DNA of 13,534 bases from Ghiorsea sp. (lineage in GTDB: Bacteria; Pseudomonadota; Zetaproteobacteria; Mariprofundales; Mariprofundaceae), in the NCBI GenBank assembly GCA_030950765.1, contig JAUZQX010000170.1, positions 1 to 13,534 of the forward strand, given 5' to 3'. This document shows, one piece after another, positions 6,348-13,534 of the stretch (positions are counted from its first letter, which is position 1; every line of letters starts with the position of its first letter). The notes under the pieces were generated by a model that worked only from the letters and a program-made list of their open reading frames with translations, had not been told where the DNA came from and did no database searches. The translations under genes and the position numbers were made by a program.

Positions 6348-7406
6348 TCAAATAAGGATGTTTTTTAGTGCTTTGATTAGTTTCTCACATGCTTGTGCTG
6401 TACCAATGCTGATGCGTAGGTACATGTTGATTCGGGTTGCTTCAAAATGGCGAACAATGATGCCTTGTTGACGTAAAGATAGGGCAAGTGTTTTGGCATC
6501 ATGGTTAGGGTGGGTTACAAATATGAAATTGGCTTGTGAGGGAAGAACATGAAAACCAAGAGCTTGCATATCGACATATAATGTGTCTCGACTGGTAATA
6601 ATACGCTGGCAAATATTATCAAAATATACTTTATCATCCATGGCTGCAGCAGCACCCAAGGTGGCGAGTCTATCAAGCGGGTATGAATTAAAGCTATCTT
6701 TGACCCGAATTAAACCTTGAATCAAATCGGGATGTCCCATAGCAAAACCTACACGTAAACCAGCGAGTGCGCGCGATTTGGAGATGGTTTGCACCACCAA
6801 TAGATTGGAATATTGGTGAATAAGGGGAACCGCAGACTTACCGCCAAAATCGATATAGGCTTCATCAATGACAACCACACTGTTGGGGTTGTGTTGTAAC
6901 AAAGTTTCAATGCTGGTTAAATCCAAACCAATACCTGTAGGGGCATTGGGGTTGGGGAAAATAATTGCACCATTTTCTTGGTTATAATCATCAACTTCAA
7001 TAGCAAAAGCATCGTTTAATGGGATGGTTTTGTAGTTTATATCATAAAGACCGCAATATACAGGGTAAAAACTGTAAGTAATATCGGGGAACAATAAGGG
7101 TTTGTCATGTTTTAAGAGTGCTTGAAAAGTATGGGCAAGTACCTCATCAGAGCCATTGCCAACAAAAACTTGTGCGGTGTCTAGGCTGTAATAATCAGCA
7201 ATGCTTTGTTTGAGTATATCACTGTTGGGGTCGGGATATAGCTTGAGACTTTCATCAGCGGCGGCTTGGATAGCAGCCAAGGCTTTGGGTGATGGAGGGT
7301 ATGGGTTTTCATTGGTATTGAGTTTGGTGAGATTGGAAGTCTTGGGTTGTTCACCAGGAATGTAAGGCTTTAATTTGTGAACGGATTCACTCCAAAACTG
7401 GCTCAT
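6348..7406 (-). CDS. hisC: Histidinol-phosphate aminotransferase
   Basis: A 352-residue fold-type I PLP aminotransferase that makes L-histidinol phosphate from imidazole acetol phosphate in histidine biosynthesis. Motifs are LNTNENPYPPSP (29-40), LYPDPN (56-61), GNGSDEVL (83-90), FPNPNAPTG (150-158), VVIDEAYIDF (178-187) with D181 and Y184, and the PLP lysine K210 in TISKSRALAGLRVG. R212 and R218 continue the usual phosphate-binding set. AGGAGAG sits a few bases before the start. It stands alone, away from other his genes, 156 bp upstream of dksA on the same strand. No terminator is evident in that gap, so read-through into dksA is possible. Confidence 0.95.
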   Translation of the reverse strand: MSQFWSESVHKLKPYIPGEQPKTSNLTKLNTNENPYPPSPKALAAIQAAADESLKLYPDPNSDILKQSIADYYSLDTAQVFVGNGSDEVLAHTFQALLKHDKPLLFPDITYSFYPVYCGLYDINYKTIPLNDAFAIEVDDYNQENGAIIFPNPNAPTGIGLDLTSIETLLQHNPNSVVVIDEAYIDFGGKSAVPLIHQYSNLLVVQTISKSRALAGLRVGFAMGHPDLIQGLIRVKDSFNSYPLDRLATLGAAAAMDDKVYFDNICQRIITSRDTLYVDMQALGFHVLPSQANFIFVTHPNHDAKTLALSLRQQGIIVRHFEATRINMYLRISIGTAQACEKLIKALKNILI

Positions 7407-7450
7407 ATCAGGCTCTCCTGAGAAATAACATCGTGTTTGCTTTTAAGACA

Positions 7451-7521
7451 GCACGGTAAACATAAGCAAGGTTTGGTTCAAGTAAGATTTCCTAAACCGT
7501 GCACATAAGTTGCATAAGTTG
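7451..7521. repeat. Inverted and tandem repeats in the hisC-pcm divergent region
   Basis: GCACGGT (7451-7457) and ACCGTGC (7496-7502) form a 7-bp inverted repeat 38 bp apart. Directly after it, CATAAGTTG occurs twice in perfect tandem (7504-7512, 7513-7521), and CATAAG occurs once more at 7461-7466. This region must hold the divergent promoters of hisC and pcm, so the repeats may be regulator sites. No regulator can be named. Confidence 0.4.
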
Positions 7522-7571
7522 TTGGTATTGTTAACTTGCGCTTTGATGATGAGAGAGGTTTTAGGCTAGGC

Positions 7572-8231
7572 ATGAATAGACTGGCGAGTGTGCCGTTACA
7601 ACAAAGTTATGATAGACCGCGTAAGCGTATGGTTGATGAGCAGATTATTGCACGAGGTGTGCAGTCGCCACGGGTGATTGCAGCGATGCTGCAAGTGCAA
7701 CGCCATCTCTTTGCGGGCGAAGCTTTGCGGCTGCATGCATATAAGGATAAATCGTTGCCGATTGGTGAAGGACAGACCATTTCTCAGCCTTATATGGTTG
7801 CTAAAATGACGGAATTGCTTGATTTAAAGGGGCATGAACGTGTGCTTGAGATTGGTACGGGCTGTGGTTATCAAACGGCGGTGTTATCTTGCCTTTGTAA
7901 ACGTGTGTACAGTATCGAACGTATTGCATCATTGCATACATTAGCCAAAAACAACTTGCGTAAGGCTAGGTATACAAATGTAATGTTACGTTGCGGTGAT
8001 GGTTTATTGGGTTGGGAAGACTATGCACCTTTTGATGCTATTATTGTAACTGCAGGTGGTTTTGCTTCTGACTTATGGCTGGAGCAGGTGGCTGAAGGTG
8101 GTATTCTACTTATGCCAGAGGGTAGTGGAAAGTCACACCGCTTGGTACGTAGGCAAAAGTTAAAAAATAAGGTGGATGAAGAATATTTTGATGATTGTAC
8201 ATTTGTACCATTGCTTGCTGGTGTAAACTGA
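7572..8231 (+). CDS. pcm: Protein-L-isoaspartate O-methyltransferase
   Basis: A 219-residue SAM-dependent repair enzyme that methylates L-isoaspartyl residues in damaged proteins. The PIMT signature LPIGEGQTISQPYMVAKMTE (about 62-81) is followed by motif I VLEIGTGCGYQ (91-101), then YSIER, and APFDAIIVTAG with the usual post-motif II context. EGGILLMPEG and FVPLLAGVN near the end match the family. The ATG at 7572 is chosen; the frame stays open to a TTG at 7536 and has an ATG at 7629, close to where E. coli Pcm begins. A purine run GAGAGAGG (7551-7558) is rather far from 7572, so the start is not firm. Its stop overlaps the next start by one base (TGATG), indicating coupling. The downstream NlpD-like gene echoes the surE-pcm-nlpD order of gammaproteobacteria. 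Confidence 0.95.
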   Translation: MNRLASVPLQQSYDRPRKRMVDEQIIARGVQSPRVIAAMLQVQRHLFAGEALRLHAYKDKSLPIGEGQTISQPYMVAKMTELLDLKGHERVLEIGTGCGYQTAVLSCLCKRVYSIERIASLHTLAKNNLRKARYTNVMLRCGDGLLGWEDYAPFDAIIVTAGGFASDLWLEQVAEGGILLMPEGSGKSHRLVRRQKLKNKVDEEYFDDCTFVPLLAGVN

Positions 8232-8839
8232 TGGAAGAACAAGTCAAAAAACTATCTTGGTTGCGCCGTCTATACCATTGGACATTGTCATGGGTTGATC
8301 ACCCGTCCGCTAAATATGCATTGTTTTTTATTGCGCTGATTGAATCCAGTATATTTCCTATTCCACCCGATATCTTATTGATTGCCTTAGCCTTGGGTAA
8401 ACCGCAATCCGCATTAAGGTTTGCTGCTATTACCACCGCAGGTTCAACCCTTGGTGCAGCGGTTGGTTACGGGATTGGTTTCCTTTTGTTGGCAAGTGTT
8501 GGTCAGCCTATTATTGAGTTTTATGGGCTCACTTCACAATACATCAAAGCTGAAGACTGGTTTGCTGTATATGGTGTGGCGATTGTATTGATTGCTGGTT
8601 TTTCACCTATTCCTTTTAAAGTGATTACCATTGCCGCTGGTGCATTTGGCTTAGCGTTTATCCCCTTTATTTTGGCAGCCTTGGTATCGCGTGGGGCAAG
8701 GTTTTTCCTTGAAGCCGCCATTTTACGCTGGGGTGGTGATAGATTGCGAACCTTTGTTGAAAAACACTTCGAGTTGATGACAATTCTCATTACACTGTTG
8801 GTTGTGGCAGGTTTTGTTGTCATTTGGGCGCTGGGTTAA
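8231..8839 (+). CDS. YqaA-type DedA/SNARE-associated family membrane protein
   Basis: A 202-residue inner-membrane protein with about four hydrophobic segments (roughly 28-54, 64-90, 112-150 with breaks, 182-201). Family marks are ALIESSIFPIPPDILLIALA (35-54), with the acidic residue in IES and the PIPPD re-entrant region, and GFSPIPFKVITIAAG (123-137), followed by SRGARFF. These fit the COG1238 (YqaA) branch of the DedA/VTT superfamily. Related DedA proteins act in lipid flipping and membrane homeostasis; the specific role of YqaA is not established. The ATG at 8231 overlaps the pcm stop. Its position inside a pcm/nlpD-like operon suggests an envelope role. Confidence 0.88.
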   Translation: MEEQVKKLSWLRRLYHWTLSWVDHPSAKYALFFIALIESSIFPIPPDILLIALALGKPQSALRFAAITTAGSTLGAAVGYGIGFLLLASVGQPIIEFYGLTSQYIKAEDWFAVYGVAIVLIAGFSPIPFKVITIAAGAFGLAFIPFILAALVSRGARFFLEAAILRWGGDRLRTFVEKHFELMTILITLLVVAGFVVIWALG

Positions 8840-8844
8840 TATTT

Positions 8845-9594
8845 TTGGCTAAGCTTCATGTATTGCTGCTTGTGTGCATGAGTATATTGATATTCAGTTG
8901 CTCACGTTATGACTATTATCCACGCGGCATTCAGCATGAAGACCAAAAAAGACCTATAGCTTCGAATCGTTCGGCGTATGTTGTGCAGTACGGTGATACA
9001 TTGTATAGCATTGGACGAAAGTTAGGCGTTGACTTCCATCATTTAGCCAGCATGAATGGTATTCGTAAACCGTATACTATTTTTGTGGGTCAACGTTTGT
9101 ATACCAATGGTTCAGTAGCCAAAAAACATAAGAAGAAAACAATAAAAACCGCGTCAAAAAGACCTAAGCCTAAGACCAATGTACCCCATAAAACGTATCC
9201 CAAAGCCAGTCATAGTCGAATTAAGCTTCAATGGCCAGTGCAAGGGCGCTTAAGCAGCAAGTTTGGACCTAGAAAAAACCGTATGCATGATGGGATTGAT
9301 ATTGCAGCCATAGCAGGTACGCATGTGTTTGCCGCAGCGGCAGGTAAAGTGGTATATGCAGATTCTAGGCTTTCAGGTTATGGGAATTTGATTATCATTC
9401 GTCATAGTTCAGATATGTTTACAGCTTACGCACATAACAAGAAGAACTTGGTGGTTTCAGGGCAAGAGGTGAAAGCAGGGCAGCATATTGCCAATGTTGG
9501 GTCCTCTGGACGAGCAACGGGTGCGCATTTGCACTTTGAAGTTCGTCGTGGTGAAACGGCAGTTGACCCCTTGGCTTATTTACCAAGAAAATAG
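8845..9594 (+). CDS. nlpD: NlpD-like LysM/M23 (LytM) lipoprotein
   Basis: A 249-residue envelope protein. A short lipoprotein signal (LHVLLLVCMSILIFSC, lipid-bearing C19) is followed by a LysM peptidoglycan-binding domain (about 44-87, YVVQYGDTLYSIGRKLGVDF). A Lys-rich linker (about 91-129) leads to an M23/LytM domain (about 133-247). The zinc set is complete: H148-x3-D152 in MHDGIDIA, H197 in TAYAHN, and H228-x-H230 in GAHLHFEV. E. coli NlpD lacks these and only activates amidases, so this one may be an active endopeptidase. The start is uncertain: TTG 8845 gives the best signal and has GGG upstream; TTG 8824 adds 7 residues and overlaps yqaA further. It ends the pcm-yqaA-nlpD operon. The symbol rests on domain order and synteny; another LysM/M23 hydrolase is possible. 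Confidence 0.85.
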   Translation: MAKLHVLLLVCMSILIFSCSRYDYYPRGIQHEDQKRPIASNRSAYVVQYGDTLYSIGRKLGVDFHHLASMNGIRKPYTIFVGQRLYTNGSVAKKHKKKTIKTASKRPKPKTNVPHKTYPKASHSRIKLQWPVQGRLSSKFGPRKNRMHDGIDIAAIAGTHVFAAAAGKVVYADSRLSGYGNLIIIRHSSDMFTAYAHNKKNLVVSGQEVKAGQHIANVGSSGRATGAHLHFEVRRGETAVDPLAYLPRK

Positions 9595-9604
9595 AATATG
9601 AAAC

Positions 9605-9631
9605 CTTGAAACTTGCGTGAAGAATACCTAT
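9605..9631 (+). promoter_or_regulatory. Candidate sigma-32 (heat-shock) promoter for grpE
   Basis: CTTGAA (9605-9610, continuing AAC) is a full match to the sigma-32 -35 consensus. ACCTAT (9626-9631) matches the -10 consensus CCCCAT at 4 of 6, with a 15-bp spacer, within the normal range. It lies 45 bases before the grpE start in the 81-bp gap after the nlpD-like gene. Its place in front of a canonical heat-shock gene supports it; no transcription data are available. Confidence 0.5.
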
Positions 9632-9675
9632 GAAGTGTGTAATAAGATTATATCGATTCGTTTGAGGAGATTGCG

Positions 9676-10254
9676 TTGAGCAAGAAAAAGAAAGCAACCA
9701 TTGATGAAGTAGAACAAGAAGCCGTACAAGCTGGTGCTGATGAGGAGAGCCAAACTGAGGAACAGTTAGAAGCCGAGGTGGTTCAGGAAGAACAAGACAA
9801 CGAAGTTGATCCACTAGAAGCTGCCCAGCAAGAAGTGACAGATTTAAAAGATAAACTATTGCGTCAACATGCAGATATGGAAAATTTACGTAAACGCACC
9901 CAACGTGAAGTTGCTGATGCACGAAAATTTGCTGTTGAGAAATTTGCAGTGGCATTGTTGGATGTAGTGGACAATCTGGAGCGGGCTGTTGAAACAGAAG
10001 AAGGCAATGAAAAAGCTGTGCGCGAAGGTGTAAGTTTAACCTTGGACTCTTGGCATAAAGTTGCCAGCAAGTTTGAATTGGAGCGCATTGATGCTGTTGG
10101 GCAAACATTTGACCCACATTATCATGAAGCATTATCGAAAATGCCATCGGATGAAGCAGAAGATACGGTCATTGCCCAGCATGTGGCGGGTTATACTTTA
10201 AATGGTCGTTTAATTCGCCCAGCTAAGGTGTTGGTTTCAAGCGGTAAAGCATAA
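9676..10254 (+). CDS. grpE: Nucleotide exchange factor GrpE
   Basis: A 192-residue cochaperone that releases ADP from DnaK. It has a very acidic, low-complexity N-terminus (1-48), a long dimerising helix (about 49-105, LRQHADMENLRKRTQREVAD), and a C-terminal beta domain with FDPHYHEAL (145-153), VAGYTLNGRLIRPAKVLVS (170-188). The start is TTG at 9676 with GAGGAG (9664-9669) six bases upstream. No dnaK, dnaJ or hrcA lies in the window, so grpE is separated from its usual partners. The candidate sigma-32 promoter upstream fits heat-shock control. The next gene begins 22 bp after its stop and is likely co-transcribed. Confidence 0.97.
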   Translation: MSKKKKATIDEVEQEAVQAGADEESQTEEQLEAEVVQEEQDNEVDPLEAAQQEVTDLKDKLLRQHADMENLRKRTQREVADARKFAVEKFAVALLDVVDNLERAVETEEGNEKAVREGVSLTLDSWHKVASKFELERIDAVGQTFDPHYHEALSKMPSDEAEDTVIAQHVAGYTLNGRLIRPAKVLVSSGKA

Positions 10255-10276
10255 TATCACCCAGCAACCTAAAATA

Positions 10277-10726
10277 TTGGTGAGCGCATGTCTGTTGGGT
10301 GAGGCTGTGCGTTATGATGGTGGTGACTGTGGTCATCACCTGAATAAAAAGTCTGCCATACTGTTGCAGCAGTGGCAGCAAGAAGGTTTGTTATTGTCGT
10401 TGTGTCCTGAAGTGTCAGGTGGTCTGCCTGTGCCAAGACCTGCAGCAGAAATTGTTGATGATAAGGTTGTTACCCAAGCTGGTGAAGATGTTAGCCAAGC
10501 TTTTCGTATGGGTGCAGAGAAAGCGCTGGCATTGTGCCACCAATACCAAATTCAATATGCTATATTAAAGCAGGGCAGCCCATCATGTGGTAACAGTCTT
10601 ATTAATGATGGTAGTTTCTCAAAAACAAAAGTGCGAGGTCAAGGTATAACGGCGCGTTTGTTAACAGCGCACCACATTCAAGTGTTTAATGAAACCGAGC
10701 TGTTACAACTACAAATATTGTTATAA
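10277..10726 (+). CDS. DUF523 / TudS-like [4Fe-4S] protein
   Basis: A 149-residue DUF523 (COG1683) protein. Conserved parts are LVSACLLGEAVRYDGG (1-16), LCPEVSGGLPVPRPAAEI (42-59), LKQGSPSCG (97-105) and GQGITARLL (121-129). Cysteines C5, C43 and C104 match the three that hold a [4Fe-4S] cluster in TudS, the thiouracil desulfidase built on this domain; the Glu of CPE and Ser of SPSCG are also kept. So the protein may remove sulfur from a thiolated base or similar compound, but its substrate is unknown. C18 is an extra cysteine. The start is poorly defined: TTG 10277 or GTG 10280, with no clear ribosome site; the frame is open further upstream (QQPKILVSACLLG), so a rarer start such as ATC or ATA may be used. 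It probably depends on grpE transcription. Confidence 0.85.
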   Translation: MVSACLLGEAVRYDGGDCGHHLNKKSAILLQQWQQEGLLLSLCPEVSGGLPVPRPAAEIVDDKVVTQAGEDVSQAFRMGAEKALALCHQYQIQYAILKQGSPSCGNSLINDGSFSKTKVRGQGITARLLTAHHIQVFNETELLQLQILL

Positions 10727-10758
10727 ACACATGTAACTTTGCATGGTGATTGTTGATG

Positions 10759-13431
10759 TTAAACTGTTTGTGTTATCAATTGCCGCAGGGTGGGTTCTAC
10801 ATCTTCAACCTTCCAAGGTTTTTTATGCATGCTGATATTGGGCTCAGCTAAAACTTGAGTAGATATGAGCTCTTTATCATAACCAGTTAAAAATAAGATG
10901 GGAAAGTTGGGTGTAATCTGACGTATCTTTTTCGCTGTATCTACACCCCCCATTCTTGGCATCATCACATCCAACACGGCTGCCGAAAAACTATCAGGAT
11001 CTTGTTGGAAAAGATTGAGTGCATCCTCGCCGTTAAATGCTGCTTGCACGCGATAACCTAATGATTCAATGATTTCGATACCTATTTCGTGAACCATTTC
11101 ATCATCATCGGCAAAGAGAATCAGTGGTTTATCACTTTCTTTGTCAACGTTATTTACTTTAGGGTCAGAGGCAAGGGGTAAATAAACGTTGAATGTACTG
11201 CCTTGACCAAGTTTGCTTTCAACATCAATCACCCCGTGATGGCTTTGAATAGCTCCGTAAGTCATGGCTAAACCCATGCCCGTGCCTTCATGTATGCTTT
11301 TGGTGGTGAAAAAAGGGTCAAATATCTCTGCTCTATGGGTATCATCGATACCGCAGCCATTGTCTGATACACTTAATGCGGCATATTTTTGCTGTTCATC
11401 TAAATGAAGGTTTTTCGCATCATTGGCATTGGGAGTATATGATTTGAGGTTGATGCTGATGATGGGTTCACTTTTATTGGCAACGGCATCTTTCGCATTG
11501 GTGACCAGATTGAGTAACACTTGTTGAATTTGGGTAGTGTTGCCCATAATGGAAATATGTTTGGCAACCTTCCATTGCAATTCTATGCCTTTGGGTATCA
11601 GTGTATGTACCAATTCCTTGGTTTCATGTACCAATTCAGACATGGAGATAAACTCATTACTGCTGCTGTCTTTTCTCGCATAGGTGAGCAGTTGAGAGAC
11701 TAGGGATGCCGCTCTATCTGTTAACCTTTCGAGTTTGCTTAGGCGTTCGCAAGCATTAGGTAGGTGGTTTATTTCATGTTTAAGCATGTATAAAGAGCCG
11801 CTAACTGCTGCGAGGTAATTGTTAAAATCATGCGCAATGCCGCCAGCTAAAGTACCAATGGTTTCAAGCTTTTGTGATTGCATTGCATTTTTTTCAGCCC
11901 GTCTTCGTTCACGCATATCTTCAAAGATAATGATATAATAAGCGGTTTTTTCAGCGCCAGGCACATGCACAGGGGCACACGAGACTTTAAGGTCTAATAC
12001 TTCGCCATCTTTGTGTTGATGCAAAAATTCACCCTTATAAGGTAAACCTTGTTCTAAAACTTGCCAAACAGTGTCTTTATAGGTGGGTTGTTCAGGTAAT
12101 GTGTGACACTCGAGCTTGGCTAAATGTTGGCTAATCAACTCACTTTCAGCATAACCAAACAATTGGTCCATTTTGCGATTGCTAAACTCAATCACACCGT
12201 AAGCATCGGTAATAGCGATGGGTTCGCCAGCTTGTTGTAATGCTTGGGATAAGCGATATAAACGTTGTTCAGCTAAAATACGCTCGGTAATATCATAAGC
12301 AACAGCATAAATGGCTTGGGGTACGCCGTCGACTTGTACGGGTACAAAAGTCATAAAGACATAAATAATACTGCCATCACCGCTGATTAAACGTAGGTGC
12401 TGACTTTCTGCATTGCCCGCCTTGGCAGAGAGAAAGCTGATATGCGCTTCTTCTTTAATGTCAGGGTCGATAAAGGTGTCTAAGCTTTTACCAACGAGGT
12501 AGTCGCTACCATGCCCTGTTAATAAAATACAAGCGGGGTTTACGTTGGTGATTATACCTTCGGTATCAAGTGAAAATACGGCATTGGGGTTGCGTTCAAA
12601 CAATGCTTTGTGGTGTCTGCTGGTCGTGATGAGGTCATGTTCCATATCGCGCATGACAGAGCGCATAAATTCTACATATTTACCCTCCATACTATAAGCA
12701 ACATCACTGATGGTTAATAAACCTGCAAACTCACCTTGATCACCAACAACAATCAAGTGGCGGGTGCGGTTAGCTTTCATTACAACTGAAGCTTCGGGTA
12801 CAAATGCTTTACGATTGATGGTATTGGGTGCAATCATCATGTCGCGCACACAGACGTTACTAAGGTCTTTACCCGCTTGGCATAATCTTGTAATGCCTCG
12901 AGAGGACAATAAACCTACAGGTTTCCCATCTTCTAAAGCAATTAAAGCATGTTTATGTTTTGCCATAAGCTGAGCAGCTTCAACAATGGGGGTGTCAGGT
13001 GTAACGGTTGCGTGTATGGGTTGAATAATTTCAGCTACGGTTTGTAAATCTGTAAAATGTTCCACACCCAAGTTGGCAATAAAACAGGACATGGTGACAA
13101 CGCCAGCTAAAAAACCATGTTCATCTTCAACCACAAGATGACGCATTTTGCGTGCAATCAATTCATCATAAGCATAAAAGGCATTGGCATCAATAGGTAC
13201 GGAGAATACAGGCGAAGTCATATGTTCAGCAGCAGTTTGACTTTTTAAATCAACACCAGAGGCAGCAAAGTGCACCATATTACCTTCAGAAAGAACACCT
13301 ATAGCACGGTTATCTTCAGCAATAATAATAAAACCAATTCGTTTCTCAGCCATGATATCGGCGACTTGATTTAACGGCGTATTCGGTGGGATAGATAATG
13401 CTGGTGAAATCATAATGTCACGAATGAGCAT
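10759..13431 (-). CDS. Hybrid sensor histidine kinase with four CBS domains
   Basis: An 890-residue soluble signalling protein with no membrane segment. Order: two CBS pairs (about 1-125 and 126-250, e.g. VRDMMIAPNTI, RHLIVVGDQGEFAGLLTISD), PAS 1 (about 270-385), PAS 2 (about 390-512), HisKA with phospho-acceptor H534 in GGIAHDFNN, and HATPase_c (about 632-755). The HATPase has N645 in TNAKDAV, D690-N-G-C-G, FDPFFTTK and G-TGMGL. A receiver domain (about 768-888) has D775-D777, phospho-acceptor D821, T849 and K871. All catalytic residues are present, so it should autophosphorylate and relay to its own receiver. CBS pairs typically bind adenine nucleotides, suggesting energy or nucleotide sensing (inferred). 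No output domain is attached, and no response regulator or Hpt protein is adjacent. GGAGGT lies 4 bases before the start. It converges on the DUF523 gene with a 32-bp gap and no terminator seen. Confidence 0.93.
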   Translation of the reverse strand: MLIRDIMISPALSIPPNTPLNQVADIMAEKRIGFIIIAEDNRAIGVLSEGNMVHFAASGVDLKSQTAAEHMTSPVFSVPIDANAFYAYDELIARKMRHLVVEDEHGFLAGVVTMSCFIANLGVEHFTDLQTVAEIIQPIHATVTPDTPIVEAAQLMAKHKHALIALEDGKPVGLLSSRGITRLCQAGKDLSNVCVRDMMIAPNTINRKAFVPEASVVMKANRTRHLIVVGDQGEFAGLLTISDVAYSMEGKYVEFMRSVMRDMEHDLITTSRHHKALFERNPNAVFSLDTEGIITNVNPACILLTGHGSDYLVGKSLDTFIDPDIKEEAHISFLSAKAGNAESQHLRLISGDGSIIYVFMTFVPVQVDGVPQAIYAVAYDITERILAEQRLYRLSQALQQAGEPIAITDAYGVIEFSNRKMDQLFGYAESELISQHLAKLECHTLPEQPTYKDTVWQVLEQGLPYKGEFLHQHKDGEVLDLKVSCAPVHVPGAEKTAYYIIIFEDMRERRRAEKNAMQSQKLETIGTLAGGIAHDFNNYLAAVSGSLYMLKHEINHLPNACERLSKLERLTDRAASLVSQLLTYARKDSSSNEFISMSELVHETKELVHTLIPKGIELQWKVAKHISIMGNTTQIQQVLLNLVTNAKDAVANKSEPIISINLKSYTPNANDAKNLHLDEQQKYAALSVSDNGCGIDDTHRAEIFDPFFTTKSIHEGTGMGLAMTYGAIQSHHGVIDVESKLGQGSTFNVYLPLASDPKVNNVDKESDKPLILFADDDEMVHEIGIEIIESLGYRVQAAFNGEDALNLFQQDPDSFSAAVLDVMMPRMGGVDTAKKIRQITPNFPILFLTGYDKELISTQVLAEPNISMHKKPWKVEDVEPTLRQLITQTV

Positions 13432-13534
13432 GATTACCTCCTTGTTTTTAAGAAACCTTTATAAGATATGAATAATTAACAATACATTTATACAAAACTT
13501 ACACAAGATTCATGCCAAGTCTGGCTGTTTTAGG

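Noticed and set aside
8195..8230. Upstream start for the YqaA-type gene
   Set aside because: It would overlap pcm by 37 bases with an unlikely N-terminus; ATG 8231 overlaps the pcm stop by one base, as in coupled operons.
9419..10147. Long minus-strand open frame (242 codons) opposite the nlpD-like gene and grpE
   Set aside because: It lies fully antisense to two confident genes, has a Gln/Leu/His-rich composition typical of an antisense shadow, and shows no recognisable domain.
13442..13534. Promoter for the CBS hybrid kinase on the minus strand
   Set aside because: The region is AT-rich with several TATAAA- and TTGTTA-like words, but no pair has a proper 16-18 bp spacing, so none is called.

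Overview
The window is ordinary bacterial chromosome with dense genes and moderate-to-low GC by eye. The gene families (DksA with a zinc finger, Pcm next to an NlpD-like lipoprotein, YqaA, NrdR behind glyA) point to a proteobacterium. A gamma- or zetaproteobacterium fits, but the sequence alone does not settle the class. I see no rRNA, tRNA, CRISPR array, insertion sequence or phage gene. No stretch of 300 bases lacks a gene.

Positions 1-2913 are the accessory-looking part. Two copies of a small four-cysteine thioredoxin-fold ferredoxin-like gene (77-310 and 2677-2913) flank an unrecognised secreted cysteine-containing protein, a HAD-family phosphatase and a secreted SYLF-domain protein. The duplicated block includes about 48 bp of upstream DNA. 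By my hand alignment that leader is better conserved (about 44 of 48 bases) than the coding part (about 170 of 209). The second copy sits directly beside a 20-bp perfect palindrome of the ATTCCC-N8-GGGAAT (dRS3-like) type.

Positions 2900-5801 are housekeeping: a SPOUT-fold RNA methyltransferase, rplS, a strong terminator, glyA and nrdR, closed by a bidirectional terminator. The methyltransferase start lies inside the second ferredoxin-like gene, and no trmD is present next to it. On the minus strand follow a DksA-family regulator (5820-6191) and hisC (6348-7406). They converge on nrdR and diverge from the next operon.

Positions 7572-9594 form a tight pcm-yqaA-nlpD-like operon with overlapping genes. 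It covers protein repair, an inner-membrane DedA-type protein, and an envelope LysM/M23 lipoprotein whose zinc ligands are intact. Next come grpE, with a candidate heat-shock (sigma-32-type) promoter, and a DUF523/TudS-like iron-sulfur protein. The right end is one large minus-strand gene for a soluble hybrid histidine kinase with four CBS domains, two PAS domains, HisKA, HATPase and a receiver domain.

The most interesting items are the duplicated ferredoxin-like gene with its unusually conserved leader, the quadruple-CBS hybrid kinase, the catalytically complete NlpD-like protein and the candidate sigma-32 promoter at grpE. I did not find a clear-cut new multi-gene system.
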